Shown: one piece after another, positions 43,884 to 52,725 of the stretch
Layout: each line of letters begins with the position of its first letter
Numbering within the stretch: the stretch's first letter is position 1
NCBI RefSeq assembly: GCF_001956295.1
Contig: NZ_MRTD01000005.1
Coordinates: 186,001 to 250,000, forward strand
Length of the DNA stretch: 64,000 nucleotides
Source of the DNA: Paenibacillus sp. FSL A5-0031
Lineage (GTDB): Bacteria; Bacillota; Bacilli; Paenibacillales; Paenibacillaceae
Reading direction: 5' to 3'
The notes under the pieces: model-generated
What the model saw: only the letters and a program-made list of their open reading frames with translations
Databases searched by the model: none
What the model was told of the DNA's origin: nothing
Position numbers and translations under genes: made by a program

Positions 43884-43920
43884 GAGAAGCTGATAGACAA
43901 TTGTCTATCGGCTTTTCTTT
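43884..43920 (+). terminator. Terminator of prkA
   Basis: AAGC-T-GATAGACA pairs with TGTCTATC-G-GCTT across a minimal loop, then a T-rich tract. Confidence 0.87.
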
Positions 43921-44028
43921 TCTTCCTCTAGGTTTAAAAAGAATTTGAGATGATCATACTGTTTCTTGAATATTTTCCGATATAATAGGTAATAGTGGTC
44001 TACTATATACCGAAGGAGTCGGGCTATT

Positions 44029-45036
44029 TTGATTAATTTATCAGCAGAGCGCAAGAAGCAGATTGAATACACGGGCATTACGGAGCAGGATCTCAAAATT
44101 TTAGCGGAATGCAAGCCCATTTTTCAAAATATTGTCCATGAAGTGGTCGACCGGTTTTATGAAAGTATTGGCCAGCAGCCGGAGCTTGTCGCTATTATTT
44201 CTAATGTAAGCACCATTGAGCGTTTGAAGGAAACGCAGATATGGTATTACATGTCGCTTACCGAGGGGGTAATCGACCAAGCTTACATTGATAACCGCAT
44301 TAAAATAGGCGCTGTTCATTCCCGAATTGGGTTGACAACGGACTGGTATTTGGGTACATATATGACTTATCTGGACATATCGACGAACGTACTGAAAAGA
44401 GTTCTTCCTGAACGCTGGAAGGATGTTGTGCATGCTTTGACGAAATTGTTTAATCTGGACTCGCAATTCGTGCTTGAAGCTTACAATCAGCATGAACAGA
44501 AAAAAATTCAAGAGCTGGCAGACAATCGTTCCATCATGCTGACGACTGTTACGAGTGCTGTGCAAGAACTTGCTTCACTTATGTTTGAATTGGACGAGGG
44601 TGCACAATCGATTGCGGCAACTGCGATTTCGACTTCGCAATCTCAGGATAAGACGCATACACTATTAGGTGAGCTTCGTGAAGAGCTTGAAGGCATTAAC
44701 GAAATGGGAACTTTGATTCGAGGCATATCGGATCAGACGCATTTGTTAGGTCTTAATGCTGCGATAGAAGCTGCGAGAGCTGGCGAAAATGGGAGAGGCT
44801 TCGAGGTTGTTGCGAATGAAGTGCGCAAGCTGGCCGCTTCATCAAGGAACGCACTTGAAGGGATACAGTCAAAGCTTGAGGAAATCGATAAGAAGCTATC
44901 CGCAGTGCGCCTTGAATCGGAGCAAACCTCGGTTGAGGCCCGTAATCAAGCAGCTCGATCCCAAGAACTGGCTTCATTCGTTAATATGGTTGATAAAGTT
45001 ACAAAGGATTTGCAGCAATTAAACCAATCCGAATAG
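44029..45036 (+). CDS. Globin-coupled sensor, HemAT-like, with short MCP signalling domain
   Basis: 335 residues. A sensor globin (~1-160) has the proximal heme histidine at His97 ([11 protein letters not shown]) and [11 protein letters not shown] on the next helix. The C-terminal part (~185-335) is a methyl-accepting signalling hairpin with the conserved tip [23 protein letters not shown]. It is about 100 residues shorter than B. subtilis HemAT and lacks the long methylation helices, so it is a cytoplasmic oxygen or redox sensor with a reduced signalling arm. The start is a TTG at 44029 with AAGGAG 11 bases ahead; no in-frame ATG is available near it. Presumed output: chemotaxis via CheA/CheW. 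Confidence 0.88.
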   Translation: MINLSAERKKQIEYTGITEQDLKILAECKPIFQNIVHEVVDRFYESIGQQPELVAIISNVSTIERLKETQIWYYMSLTEGVIDQAYIDNRIKIGAVHSRIGLTTDWYLGTYMTYLDISTNVLKRVLPERWKDVVHALTKLFNLDSQFVLEAYNQHEQKKIQELADNRSIMLTTVTSAVQELASLMFELDEGAQSIAATAISTSQSQDKTHTLLGELREELEGINEMGTLIRGISDQTHLLGLNAAIEAARAGENGRGFEVVANEVRKLAASSRNALEGIQSKLEEIDKKLSAVRLESEQTSVEARNQAARSQELASFVNMVDKVTKDLQQLNQSE

Positions 45037-45051
45037 GAAATGCAGCTCAGA

Positions 45052-45090
45052 AAAAGCAGGAATTCTCTCATTTGAGGGTTCCTGCTTTCG
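45052..45090 (+). terminator. Terminator of the globin sensor gene
   Basis: AAAGCAGGAA-TT-CTC pairs with GAG-GG-TTCCTGCTTT; the T tract is short. Confidence 0.7.
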
Positions 45091-45259
45091 TGTTATATAA
45101 GTTGACACAATATTCAGAATTTAGTATGATTATCCTAACATTCCGATACAAATATGTAATTAATGTTAAGTTTTTTAACGTGAAATCAACAAATTTGATC
45201 GATTTCCCCCTAGCTAGTACCAAACTGGTATAGCGGCCATCATGAAGGAGGCGGTTGTC

Positions 45260-46717
45260 ATGTCGACGGCCAAACAGTCGCAATCGCAATATTACGATGC
45301 TCAGACCTTTTACGATGAAATGTTCGATAAGGACTTTTCTGTTCGTAACCACTACGAAAGCGTTCATCGATTATTCGGAAGAATGAATCCAACTGAGCTT
45401 GCAGTGAGGCAAAACGCGATTAATCAAAGAATGATGGAGGAGGGCATTACCTTCACGCTGTACAGCGGTGCGCAAAATGAGCCGCTTGAGCGAACGATTC
45501 CGTTCGATTATATCCCTCGCGTCATACCGAAGCATGAATGGGATGGCGTTGACCGAGGAGTAAGGCAGCGAATCAAAGCTTTGAATGCATTCCTTCATGA
45601 TGTATATCACGGACAAAAAATTGTAGCAGACGGTATCATTCCTCGTAGAATGATTGTTTCAAATACTTATTTTCGGCCTGAAATGGCTGGTCTACATGTT
45701 CCAGGCGGTGTATATATTACAGCATCGGGCATTGATTTGATTCGTGATGAGAAGGGTCGATATTATGTGCTGGAGGATAATTTGCGATCTCCATCAGGCT
45801 TTTCTTATTTGTTTAAAGGCAGAACGTTAATGAATGAGCTATTTCATGATTTGTATTTATCAAGCTCAGTACAAAGTATTGACCGCAGCCTAAATTGTTT
45901 TCTAAGCTCACTTCGCGCGCTTTCTCCAAGCGGCAAGCGTGACCCCCTGATCGTGCTGCTCACTCCTGGTGCTTATAATTCAGCTTATTATGAACATACC
46001 TTTTTGGCGCAGCAGATGGGCATTCACCTCGTTGAAGGCAGGGACCTCGTATACAAAGACCACAAAATTTATTTGCGTGATTTGCGCGGACTTCGTCAAG
46101 TGGATGTTATTTATCGACGCATCGATGATGATTTTCTTGATCCGCTTGCCTTTCAGCCGGATTCCTTCCTTGGTGTACCTGGACTCATGAACGCTTATCG
46201 TGCCGGAAATGTAGCGATCGCTAATGCGCCGGGAACAGGCGTGGCGGACGATAAAGCTGTTTACGCGTATGTTCCAGACATGATTCGTTACTATTTGGGA
46301 GAAGAGCCTCTTTTGCATAACGTTCCAACGTACATTTTAACGCGCAAGGAGGAACGTGATTACGTGCTGGAACATTTGGATCAGCTCGTCGTGAAGGAGA
46401 CATCGCTTTCGGGGGGCTATGGCATGTTGATTGGTCCAAGCGCTTCCCTGCCCGAGATTCATGCATTTGCTGAAGCTATTAAGCGGGAACCTGAGCGATA
46501 CATCGCCCAGACGACGATGAAGCTCTCGCGAGCGCCGGTTATGGTGGATGGCGGCATGACGCCTCGGCATATTGATTTGCGCGCTTTTGCTTTGATGGGT
46601 GAAGAGACGCACGTTATTCCGGGCGGTTTAACACGTGTTGCGATGAAGGAAGGTTCACTTGTAGTCAACTCTTCTCAGGGCGGCGGAGTCAAGGATACGT
46701 GGGTCCTAAAACGATAA
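45260..46717 (+). CDS. Circularly permuted ATP-grasp protein (DUF404/407)
   Basis: 485 residues from the ATG at 45260 (SD AAGGAGG). The family has the ATP-grasp fold with permuted order; visible conserved blocks are YYVLEDNLRSPSGFSY, the QMGIHLVEGRDLVYKD region, VDVIYRRIDDDFLDP, APGTGVADDKAVYAY, LVVKETSLSGGYGM and the C-terminal PRHIDLRAFALMG plus GGLTRVA. ATP-grasp enzymes form amide bonds between a carboxylate and an amine, so a peptide-ligase-like reaction is expected; the substrates are not known. It opens a three-gene run with an alpha-E protein (18 bp away) and a transglutaminase-like protein. Confidence 0.9.
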   Translation: MSTAKQSQSQYYDAQTFYDEMFDKDFSVRNHYESVHRLFGRMNPTELAVRQNAINQRMMEEGITFTLYSGAQNEPLERTIPFDYIPRVIPKHEWDGVDRGVRQRIKALNAFLHDVYHGQKIVADGIIPRRMIVSNTYFRPEMAGLHVPGGVYITASGIDLIRDEKGRYYVLEDNLRSPSGFSYLFKGRTLMNELFHDLYLSSSVQSIDRSLNCFLSSLRALSPSGKRDPLIVLLTPGAYNSAYYEHTFLAQQMGIHLVEGRDLVYKDHKIYLRDLRGLRQVDVIYRRIDDDFLDPLAFQPDSFLGVPGLMNAYRAGNVAIANAPGTGVADDKAVYAYVPDMIRYYLGEEPLLHNVPTYILTRKEERDYVLEHLDQLVVKETSLSGGYGMLIGPSASLPEIHAFAEAIKREPERYIAQTTMKLSRAPVMVDGGMTPRHIDLRAFALMGEETHVIPGGLTRVAMKEGSLVVNSSQGGGVKDTWVLKR

Positions 46718-46735
46718 TTAACAGGAGGGATTGCT

Positions 46736-47731
46736 ATGCTGAACCGGAATGCAGAAGCGTTGTTTTGGATAGGCCGCTACATGGAGCGTGCTGAGAATCA
46801 TGCTAGATTAATTGATGTTCATTACCACCTTCAGGTTGATGACGACACGCCAAGCCTAAAAGGAAAGCTGGAGGGCGACGAGATAGTTTCTTATTCGAAA
46901 TGGGCAAGAATCGTAGATGCTCTTGGCAGCCGAGAGGCTTATGAACAGCAATATAGCAGCTACAATGAACGTGATGTTCTGTTCTACACGACGCTTGATC
47001 GTGATAATCCAAATTCTTTAGTTTCCTGCGTTAGTCATGCTCGCGGCAATCTTCGTACATTGCGCGAGAAGGTGCCAAGTGAAATGTGGGATGCAACAAA
47101 TGCTTTTTATTTGTGGCTGCGGGAGAAGCAGCCGGATGATTTGCTGCGTGAATCTCCGCATTTGTTTTTCGGGAGAATCAAGGAATGGACGGCGCTTTTT
47201 CAAGGGGTCAGCCAATCCGTCATGCCAAGGGAAAATGAATGGCATTTCATTGAATGCGGGCGATACTTGGAGCGCTCTGAGAATACGCTGCGCATCATTA
47301 AGGCAGTGGGCAACGCAGCTAGCGGCGAGGATTGGGACAATGCAAGGGCATATCCTTATTTGCAGGCCGTACTGCGCTCGGTTAGCGGCTATCAAGCGTT
47401 TCGTCGTTATTATGCTGATGGCATCTCTGTGGAGTCGATCGTTGAATTTGTTGTTCTTAATGGCGTATTTCCGCGGTCTCTTCATTTTGCGCTGCATACC
47501 CTTGATGAGCATATGCGGCATATTGAACTGCAGGATAAACAGCTTCGCACCGCACATGAGAAAGTAATCCGCCAAGTGAGCAAGGTGAAAGCGGATTTGG
47601 CGTGTCTTGAGCGAGAGGATATGGTCATTGATCGGAATGGAACGATCGTTGCTCATTTGCTGGATGCTTGTCAGCAGCTTGGGATGGCTTTTGCCAAAAC
47701 CTTTTTTCGTATGGGGGAGGCAAGCGCATGA
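46736..47731 (+). CDS. Alpha-E domain protein (DUF403)
   Basis: 331 residues, all-helical. The N-terminus MLNRNAEALFWIGRYMERAENHARLIDVHY is the hallmark of the alpha-E domain; a second related helix pair (WHFIECGRYLERSENTLRIIKAV) follows near residue 170. The family has no known enzyme activity but almost always sits next to a circularly permuted ATP-grasp gene, as here. SD CAGGAGGG is 6 bases before the ATG at 46736. Its TGA overlaps the ATG of the transglutaminase gene (ATGA), so the two are coupled. Confidence 0.9.
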   Translation: MLNRNAEALFWIGRYMERAENHARLIDVHYHLQVDDDTPSLKGKLEGDEIVSYSKWARIVDALGSREAYEQQYSSYNERDVLFYTTLDRDNPNSLVSCVSHARGNLRTLREKVPSEMWDATNAFYLWLREKQPDDLLRESPHLFFGRIKEWTALFQGVSQSVMPRENEWHFIECGRYLERSENTLRIIKAVGNAASGEDWDNARAYPYLQAVLRSVSGYQAFRRYYADGISVESIVEFVVLNGVFPRSLHFALHTLDEHMRHIELQDKQLRTAHEKVIRQVSKVKADLACLEREDMVIDRNGTIVAHLLDACQQLGMAFAKTFFRMGEASA

Positions 47732-48618
47732 AGCTCAGTATTTCACATGTCACGCAGTACGAGTATGCAGAGTCAGTGACGGACAGTGTCAATGAAATTA
47801 GACTAACGCCCAGCACCAATGAAAGACAGTCCTGTTACCAGCAAGCGATTTCGATTGAACCGAATGCCTCTTTGTTCACCTATGAGGACTATTTTGGCAA
47901 TCGTGTTCATGCGTTCTCGGTTAATGGTCCCCATAAGCGGCTTACCATTCGAACATCTATGACCGTTGTTACGAAGCAGGCGCCAACGTCGGAGGAACGT
48001 GAACAATACTTAAGCAAGCGGCCGCCAGAGCAGGCATGGAACTGGTTAAGAACAGATGAAGCTGCCAACCGTTTCACCGAGTTTTTGCTTACGACCGAAT
48101 ATACAGCTGTAACGTCTGAGGTGGAGCAATTTGCTGGTGAAATTTTGAGCGCAAGCTCGAGCAGTCAAGCAAGCGTTCTCGATTGGCTAAGTGCGCTGTC
48201 TACAAAGATTAGGAGCGAGTTCATTTATGATCCTGAAGCGACAGATGTAAAGACGAAAACATCGGATATGTTTTTGAGCAAACGCGGCGTATGTCAGGAT
48301 TTTGCGCATTTAATGATCGCAAGCTGCAGAGCTTTTGGCATCCCAGCCAGATACGTAAGCGGCTATCACTTTGTTGGTGATTTGCAGGGAGGAAGCGCTG
48401 ATTTCGAGCAAGCTTCGCATGCTTGGGTTGAAGCGTTTGTACCAGGACTAGGCTGGTGCAGCTTTGATCCGACTAACGTTGATCCTGTTGGAGAGCGTTA
48501 TGTAAAGCTTGGGCACGGACGGGATTATAAAGATATTGTGCCGGTTAAAGGTGTATATAGAGGCACGGGCGAGCAAATATTGCATGTATCTGTAGATGTA
48601 AGAAATGTTGAGGATTAA
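47728..48618 (+). CDS. Transglutaminase-like cysteine protease-fold protein
   Basis: 296 residues. An N-terminal beta domain of the bacterial transglutaminase type (MKLSISHVTQYEYAESVTDS) precedes a papain-like transglutaminase domain (~150-260). The catalytic triad is visible: Cys in RGVCQDFAHLM, His in ASHAWVEAF, Asp in FDPTN. It probably acts as a peptidase or amide transferase on the product of the ATP-grasp gene. The start is the ATG at 47728, behind GGGGGAGG and overlapping the stop of the alpha-E gene. Last gene of the cluster; terminator at 48642. Confidence 0.9.
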   Translation: MKLSISHVTQYEYAESVTDSVNEIRLTPSTNERQSCYQQAISIEPNASLFTYEDYFGNRVHAFSVNGPHKRLTIRTSMTVVTKQAPTSEEREQYLSKRPPEQAWNWLRTDEAANRFTEFLLTTEYTAVTSEVEQFAGEILSASSSSQASVLDWLSALSTKIRSEFIYDPEATDVKTKTSDMFLSKRGVCQDFAHLMIASCRAFGIPARYVSGYHFVGDLQGGSADFEQASHAWVEAFVPGLGWCSFDPTNVDPVGERYVKLGHGRDYKDIVPVKGVYRGTGEQILHVSVDVRNVED

Positions 48619-48641
48619 ACGATGGAAATTCAAATGTAGAG

Positions 48642-48687
48642 GGAACAGTTAACCGCTTATGTAGAATGCGGATACTGTTCCTTTTTT
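48642..48687 (+). terminator. Terminator of the ATP-grasp/alpha-E/transglutaminase cluster
   Basis: GGAACAGT (48642-48649) pairs with ACTGTTCC (48674-48681), with CCGC/GCGG inside, and six Ts follow. Confidence 0.87.
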
Positions 48688-48693
48688 GCGTGC

Positions 48694-48724
48694 AAAAAAA
48701 ACCATCCTTGCTTGGGAGGATTGG
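48694..48724 (-). terminator. Orphan leftward terminator
   Basis: Read leftward, CCAATCCT and AGGATGG form a stem with one bulged A, followed by eight Ts (the A run at 48694-48701). No leftward gene lies upstream of it: the next gene to the right points right. It may end a small antisense transcript, or be a spare hairpin. Confidence 0.5.
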
Positions 48725-48844
48725 AAGCTACTTTTACCATGTATGATTGCTGGTGCTTTGCAGACCTTATGACTATGACCCTCCAAAGGATACAGCAAAA
48801 ATTTGAGAACAGCTGAGTTCATTAGAAAGGAGCAAATCGACAAA

Positions 48845-49681
48845 ATGAACATCATTTTTCGAATGACCTTCATGCTGAGCCTGGCTTTTCTAATACTTAT
48901 AAGTTCCTCCTCTGTTTCGGCAAAGAGCTCTTCTGGTGTGTATAAGGATAAAGTCGCTGTTCTAATGTATCATCATGTTCACGATAAAGATTCAAGTTCT
49001 TCGACGATTTCGTCGATGCTCTTTCGGGATCAGCTAATTTATTTAAGGAGCAAGGGCTACCAGTTCATTAGACTGGAGGACTTTCATCATTTTTTGGCTG
49101 GCGGCGCCGTACCGAGCAATGCCGTATTGATTACGTTTGATGACGGATATGAAAGTTTTTACAAAGTGGCTTATCCGATCCTAAAAGAATTATCTATTCC
49201 AGCAGTTAATTTTACGATTACAAGCTATTTAGAGAAGCCATCTAAGACGATACCGCATTTATCTTACGCACAAATAAAACAAATGATGGCTAAATCAACA
49301 AGTATCGATTTTCAATGCCATACCAATCAATTGCATCAGAAGGTTGGGGAGAAAAGCGCATTAACTTATGTAAATAAAAAAGCCGGAGGGAAAAATGCAC
49401 TGGAGCTTCATAAATCACGCGTCAAGCAGGACACTGCAGCATGCATAAACCTTCTGAGAAAAGCAGGGGTGAAAAATCCGGATTCGATCAGCTATCCTTT
49501 TGGCATCTATTCTAAGACTTTGTTTCCAACGATGCTGGGGGCAGGCGTTATTTATGGCTATACAACAAAACCTGGTTTGGCCAAAAAAGGGATTAATAAA
49601 TTGGAAATACCGCGCATTAATGCAGGCAGTCCCGATATTACGCCTGATGTGCTTTATAAACGAATAAAAAGGTTATCTTAA
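48845..49681 (+). CDS. Exported polysaccharide deacetylase (PgaB/IcaB-like)
   Basis: 278 residues from the ATG at 48845, with a signal peptide (hydrophobic ~5-24, ending SSSVSAKS). The NodB-type domain has MYHHV, the metal-binding aspartates in LITFDDGYESF and a histidine motif CHTNQLH of the PgaB/IcaB type, then ISYPFGIYS. It likely removes acetyl groups from a GlcNAc polymer or peptidoglycan outside the cell. The longer frame from 48803 places the SD AAAGGAG inside the gene. It stands before a spore lipoprotein and a second deacetylase. Confidence 0.88.
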   Translation: MNIIFRMTFMLSLAFLILISSSSVSAKSSSGVYKDKVAVLMYHHVHDKDSSSSTISSMLFRDQLIYLRSKGYQFIRLEDFHHFLAGGAVPSNAVLITFDDGYESFYKVAYPILKELSIPAVNFTITSYLEKPSKTIPHLSYAQIKQMMAKSTSIDFQCHTNQLHQKVGEKSALTYVNKKAGGKNALELHKSRVKQDTAACINLLRKAGVKNPDSISYPFGIYSKTLFPTMLGAGVIYGYTTKPGLAKKGINKLEIPRINAGSPDITPDVLYKRIKRLS

Positions 49682-49768
49682 ATGCCGTTGTTGCTTGAAT
49701 TATTTTTTCCATGTATGAATGATCACATTTAGCACAACTTATTATCATCAAACAGGAGGTGTTATGTA

Positions 49769-50470
49769 GTGAAAAAACATTTAAAACCGGTTCTAACTTC
49801 AGTTATGGTGCTTGCTATTGGATTTTCGATATCGGCATGCGGTCAAAACCATACGGTGAACCAAAAATCAATGAGAGTTAAAAACGACATGAATCGTATT
49901 GAATCAAAAATGGTTCCTCACGGCACTAATATGACGGATAGAAGATATAACAATTTGGATAATAGAGCATATGGTGTCGATCCTTTAGTGAATAATAACA
50001 ATTCATATAGCGCCAATCCTTATAGTGCTAACCGCACCTACGGTATTGACGGTGATGGAATGAATGGAACCAACAGTCTCAATGGCACAAATCGAATGAA
50101 TGGCACCGATGGAACGGTACATCGCCTCGGAATGGATCATAATAAAAGCGCTGGTCAATTAGCGAATCGTGCTAAGCAAGTTAGCGGTGTGAAAAAAGCA
50201 ACAGTCGTCATTCATAATAAAGATGCAATCGTAGGCCTAGATGTTGATAACATCGGCAAAAAAGCAATTATTGAGAAACAAGTGCATGCTGCCTTAAAAG
50301 GTCAATATCCGGAGTACAACATTCATGTGACATCCGATCAAGGTATGCATAAGAAGATACAATCGATGAACACGAGCATGACTAATGGTCATCCATTGAA
50401 GACGTTAGCGAATGACGTGACCATCATGATTCGCGATATTGGCAATGCTGTAACCGCTCCGCTCCGTTAA
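49769..50470 (+). CDS. YhcN/YlaJ-family sporulation lipoprotein
   Basis: 233 residues from a GTG at 49769 behind AGGAGGTG. A lipoprotein signal peptide ends in the lipobox ISAC (Cys ~24). The middle (~40-130) is low in complexity, with Asn, Tyr, Thr, Met and short repeats of NGT-x-x-(L/M)NGT. The conserved C-terminal domain (~130-233) has VKKATVVIHNKDAIVGLDVD, the YhcN/YlaJ signature. These proteins are found in the spore or forespore membrane; function in germination has been suggested for YhcN relatives. No close terminator: a T-less hairpin follows at 50483-50507. Confidence 0.87.
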   Translation: MKKHLKPVLTSVMVLAIGFSISACGQNHTVNQKSMRVKNDMNRIESKMVPHGTNMTDRRYNNLDNRAYGVDPLVNNNNSYSANPYSANRTYGIDGDGMNGTNSLNGTNRMNGTDGTVHRLGMDHNKSAGQLANRAKQVSGVKKATVVIHNKDAIVGLDVDNIGKKAIIEKQVHAALKGQYPEYNIHVTSDQGMHKKIQSMNTSMTNGHPLKTLANDVTIMIRDIGNAVTAPLR

Positions 50471-50482
50471 TAAGACTTGATA

Positions 50483-50507
50483 TCGGCAGCTCCTTATGGA
50501 GCTGCCG
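50483..50507 (+). other. Intergenic hairpin without T tract
   Basis: TCGGCAGCTCC pairs with GGAGCTGCCGA around TTAT. No T run follows, so it may shape or protect the mRNA rather than end transcription before the downstream deacetylase gene. Confidence 0.65.
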
Positions 50508-50553
50508 AATCAATCTCGTCATACATATCGATAAGCCGCTAGGAGGAAAACCG

Positions 50554-51327
50554 TTGTCCATTAGTAAGCGTGGCCTGCTATTGCTGCTCATGTTCGTTTT
50601 TTTGGTAGGTTTCTCAGCACCAATTAAAAAGGACCGTTTTTTTTATGAGAAGCGGGGGGAAATTGTGTGGGAGGTTCCTACGGAGGATAAGAAAATTGCT
50701 TTAACCTTTGACGATGGGCCATATCCGAAAACAACGGAAGTTATTCTCGATTTGTTGCAGAAATACAATGCGAAAGCAACCTTTTTTGTACTGGGCAACA
50801 AGGTGAAGCTTTACCCGGAAACAATTAAGCGAGAAATTGCAGAAGGGCATGAGGTAGCCAATCATACGTTTAATCATGTTTACTTCTTGAAATCAATAAG
50901 CCAAGCGACTATTCGAGATGAGATTGTAAAAACTGAAAATGCGTTAGAAGCCTTGACGGGGAAAAAGCCGCTTTTATTTCGCCCGCCCGGAGGCTATTAC
51001 AATGAAAATTCAATTCAGGTTGCGAAAACATTAGGTTACACAACGATTTTGTGGTCGTGGCATCAAGATACAAATGATTGGCGAAGCCCTGGCGTGAACA
51101 AAATTGTAAACAAAGTTTTGAATAACGCAAGAAACGGAGACATTGTATTGCTGCATGATTACATTCCTGGTTCTCAGCAAACAGTCAAAGCCTTGGAGAC
51201 GATACTGTACGAGCTGGATAAACGGGGTTTTCAATTCGTGACCGTAACGGAGTTAATGAAATCAATGACAAGCGTAGAATCAAAGGTTGACGACGGCAGT
51301 GACGGCAGCATTTTGGAGTCGCCATAA
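50554..51327 (+). CDS. PdaB/CDA-like polysaccharide deacetylase
   Basis: 257 residues from a TTG at 50554 with a strong SD, AGGAGGAAAA. An N-terminal membrane anchor or signal (residues ~6-21) is followed by a NodB domain: ALTFDDGPYP (metal Asp), ANHTFNH (metal His), RPPGGYYN, WSWHQDTNDW and IVLLHD, all catalytic motifs intact. Members deacetylate peptidoglycan GlcNAc or MurNAc; PdaB is needed for stable spores in Bacillus. The acidic tail SVESKVDDGSDGS is extra. Terminator at 51336. Confidence 0.9.
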   Translation: MSISKRGLLLLLMFVFLVGFSAPIKKDRFFYEKRGEIVWEVPTEDKKIALTFDDGPYPKTTEVILDLLQKYNAKATFFVLGNKVKLYPETIKREIAEGHEVANHTFNHVYFLKSISQATIRDEIVKTENALEALTGKKPLLFRPPGGYYNENSIQVAKTLGYTTILWSWHQDTNDWRSPGVNKIVNKVLNNARNGDIVLLHDYIPGSQQTVKALETILYELDKRGFQFVTVTELMKSMTSVESKVDDGSDGSILESP

Positions 51328-51335
51328 GCATGACA

Positions 51336-51370
51336 AAAGCTAGGTTGCCATGCAGCAGCCTAGCTTTTTA
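51336..51370 (+). terminator. Terminator of the PdaB-like gene
   Basis: AAAGCTAGG (51336-51344) pairs with CCTAGCTTT (51359-51367), with a T run. Confidence 0.82.
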
Positions 51371-51385
51371 TAATTCGTTGTCATC

Positions 51386-52000
51386 TTATTTTATAGCCGC
51401 TTCGTATCGATCCGCTACAACATCCCATAACACGATATTCCAGAATGCTGAAATATAATCAGGGCGTTTGTTCTGGTAGTTGAGATAATAAGCATGCTCC
51501 CAAACATCGAGACCTAAAATAGGAGTCAGATTATCCATAAGCGGACTATCTTGATTAGGCGTGCTCGAAACGAACAAATGGCCTTTATGATCTACGCTTA
51601 ACCACGCCCACCCGCTGCCGAAACGAGTTGTAGCTGCTTTCGTAAACTGCTCCTTAAACGAGTCGAAGCCGCCTAATTCTTTATCGATAGCTTCTGCCAA
51701 ATGACCAGCAGGCAATCCTCCGCCATCAGGTCCAATCGATTCCCAAAATAAAGAGTGGTTGGCGTGTCCGCCTCCATTGTTCTGTACGGCTGTCCGAATA
51801 TCTAAAGGGACGCTTTTTAAATCTTGAAGCAGCTCATTTAAGCTTTTTTGCTGAAGCTCAGGATAGTTCGCCAAAGCGGCATTTAAGTTTGTTACATACG
51901 TATTATGATGGCGGTCATGATGAATCATCATCGTTTGCTCGTCGATATGCGGTTCCAAAGCATTGTTTGCATAAGGCAGTTCAGGTAATTGATGTGACAT
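51386..52000 (-). CDS. sodA: Superoxide dismutase, Mn/Fe family
   Basis: 204 residues. Converts superoxide to oxygen and hydrogen peroxide in the cytoplasm. The four metal ligands are His27 (MIHHDRHH), His82 (GHANHSLFW), Asp165 and His169 ([11 protein letters not shown]). The [12 protein letters not shown] context is typical of the manganese form. SD GGAGGA precedes the ATG at 52000. The leader contains a palindrome GTAAGTTATACTTAC (52027-52041). Confidence 0.96.
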   Translation of the reverse strand: MSHQLPELPYANNALEPHIDEQTMMIHHDRHHNTYVTNLNAALANYPELQQKSLNELLQDLKSVPLDIRTAVQNNGGGHANHSLFWESIGPDGGGLPAGHLAEAIDKELGGFDSFKEQFTKAATTRFGSGWAWLSVDHKGHLFVSSTPNQDSPLMDNLTPILGLDVWEHAYYLNYQNKRPDYISAFWNIVLWDVVADRYEAAIK

Positions 52001-52026
52001 GGTTCATTCCTCCATAAGTTGATTTG

Positions 52027-52041
52027 GTAAGTTATACTTAC
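52027..52041. promoter_or_regulatory. Palindromic operator candidate upstream of sodA
   Basis: GTAAGT-TAT-ACTTAC is a perfect inverted repeat just downstream of a possible leftward promoter (TTGACT, 17-bp spacer, TAAGCT). It is likely a repressor site; the regulator is unknown. Confidence 0.4.
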
Positions 52042-52087
52042 AGCTTAATTGATATTTCATACTTAGTCAATATAAATGTATAATAAG

Positions 52088-52127
52088 TGTGATAAAAAAA
52101 TACCTCGTTCCGAATGGGAGGAGAGGG
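52088..52127 (-). terminator. Probable terminator of the A-type Fe-S carrier gene
   Basis: Read leftward, an interrupted stem (ACC..CTC..TCC with GGA..GAGGT) ends in seven Ts. The stem is weak, so this is only probable. Confidence 0.5.
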
Positions 52128-52490
52128 TTATTCATCGCATTTTTCGCGTTTGCCTTTGAAGGTCGCCGTACGAAAGCTAGCTCCGCAGCCGCAGGTTGCT
52201 TTGGCATTGGGATTATCAATTGTGAAGCCGCCAGTCATGCCTTGCTCCACATAATCAATTTTTAACCCCGCCAAATAAGGCTCGCTCTGAGTGTTCCACA
52301 CCACGTTGATATGATCCGTTTGCAAAGAATGGTCATCATTTGTAATGGTATCATCCAATTTGATGTTATAGGATAATCCGCTGCAGCCGCCATCTTCAAC
52401 GCCTACTCGCAAAAACGTACGATCGTTTCCTGAATCGATGACCATCTGATTAATAATGGACTCTGCTTTTTCGCTTATTTCTATCATCAT
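52128..52490 (-). CDS. A-type iron-sulfur cluster carrier (ErpA/HesB family)
   Basis: 120 residues (119 if the second of two adjacent ATGs is used). The three cluster cysteines are present: GGCSGLSY and CGCGASF near the C-terminus. Such proteins hold and deliver [2Fe-2S] or [4Fe-4S] clusters to apo-enzymes. It is divergent from the SufR-like regulator across 235 bp, so it is a plausible target of that protein. SD GAGGTG. Confidence 0.92.
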   Translation of the reverse strand: MMIEISEKAESIINQMVIDSGNDRTFLRVGVEDGGCSGLSYNIKLDDTITNDDHSLQTDHINVVWNTQSEPYLAGLKIDYVEQGMTGGFTIDNPNAKATCGCGASFRTATFKGKREKCDE

Positions 52491-52684
52491 GTATGCACCT
52501 CGCTTAGAATTGGAAAAAAGGATGGAGTTGAATTATTAAATTTATTATATATAATAGTATATAAAAGATCAAATCTAATTTTGATGATCCATTCCGATAA
52601 ATGAAGATGAACGCAAGGATGAATTATTGCAGAGTGGAGACATTGATTTTAGAAAATGTTATTATTGCAGTATTCATTTCAGAC

Positions 52685-52698
52685 ATGAAATATTTCAT
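52685..52698. promoter_or_regulatory. Palindrome upstream of the SufR-like gene
   Basis: ATGAAATATTTCAT is a perfect 14-bp inverted repeat, 27 bp before the start codon of the regulator. Autoregulation is likely; part of it (ATGAAATAT) recurs in the sodA promoter region at about 52052-52060. Confidence 0.45.
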
Positions 52699-52725
52699 AT
52701 GACAATTATCGGAAGGTGATTAGAA

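Noticed and set aside
48649-48873. Minus-strand frame of 74 codons over the orphan terminator
   Set aside because: No ribosome site at a usable start and the terminator stem lies within it; more likely non-coding.
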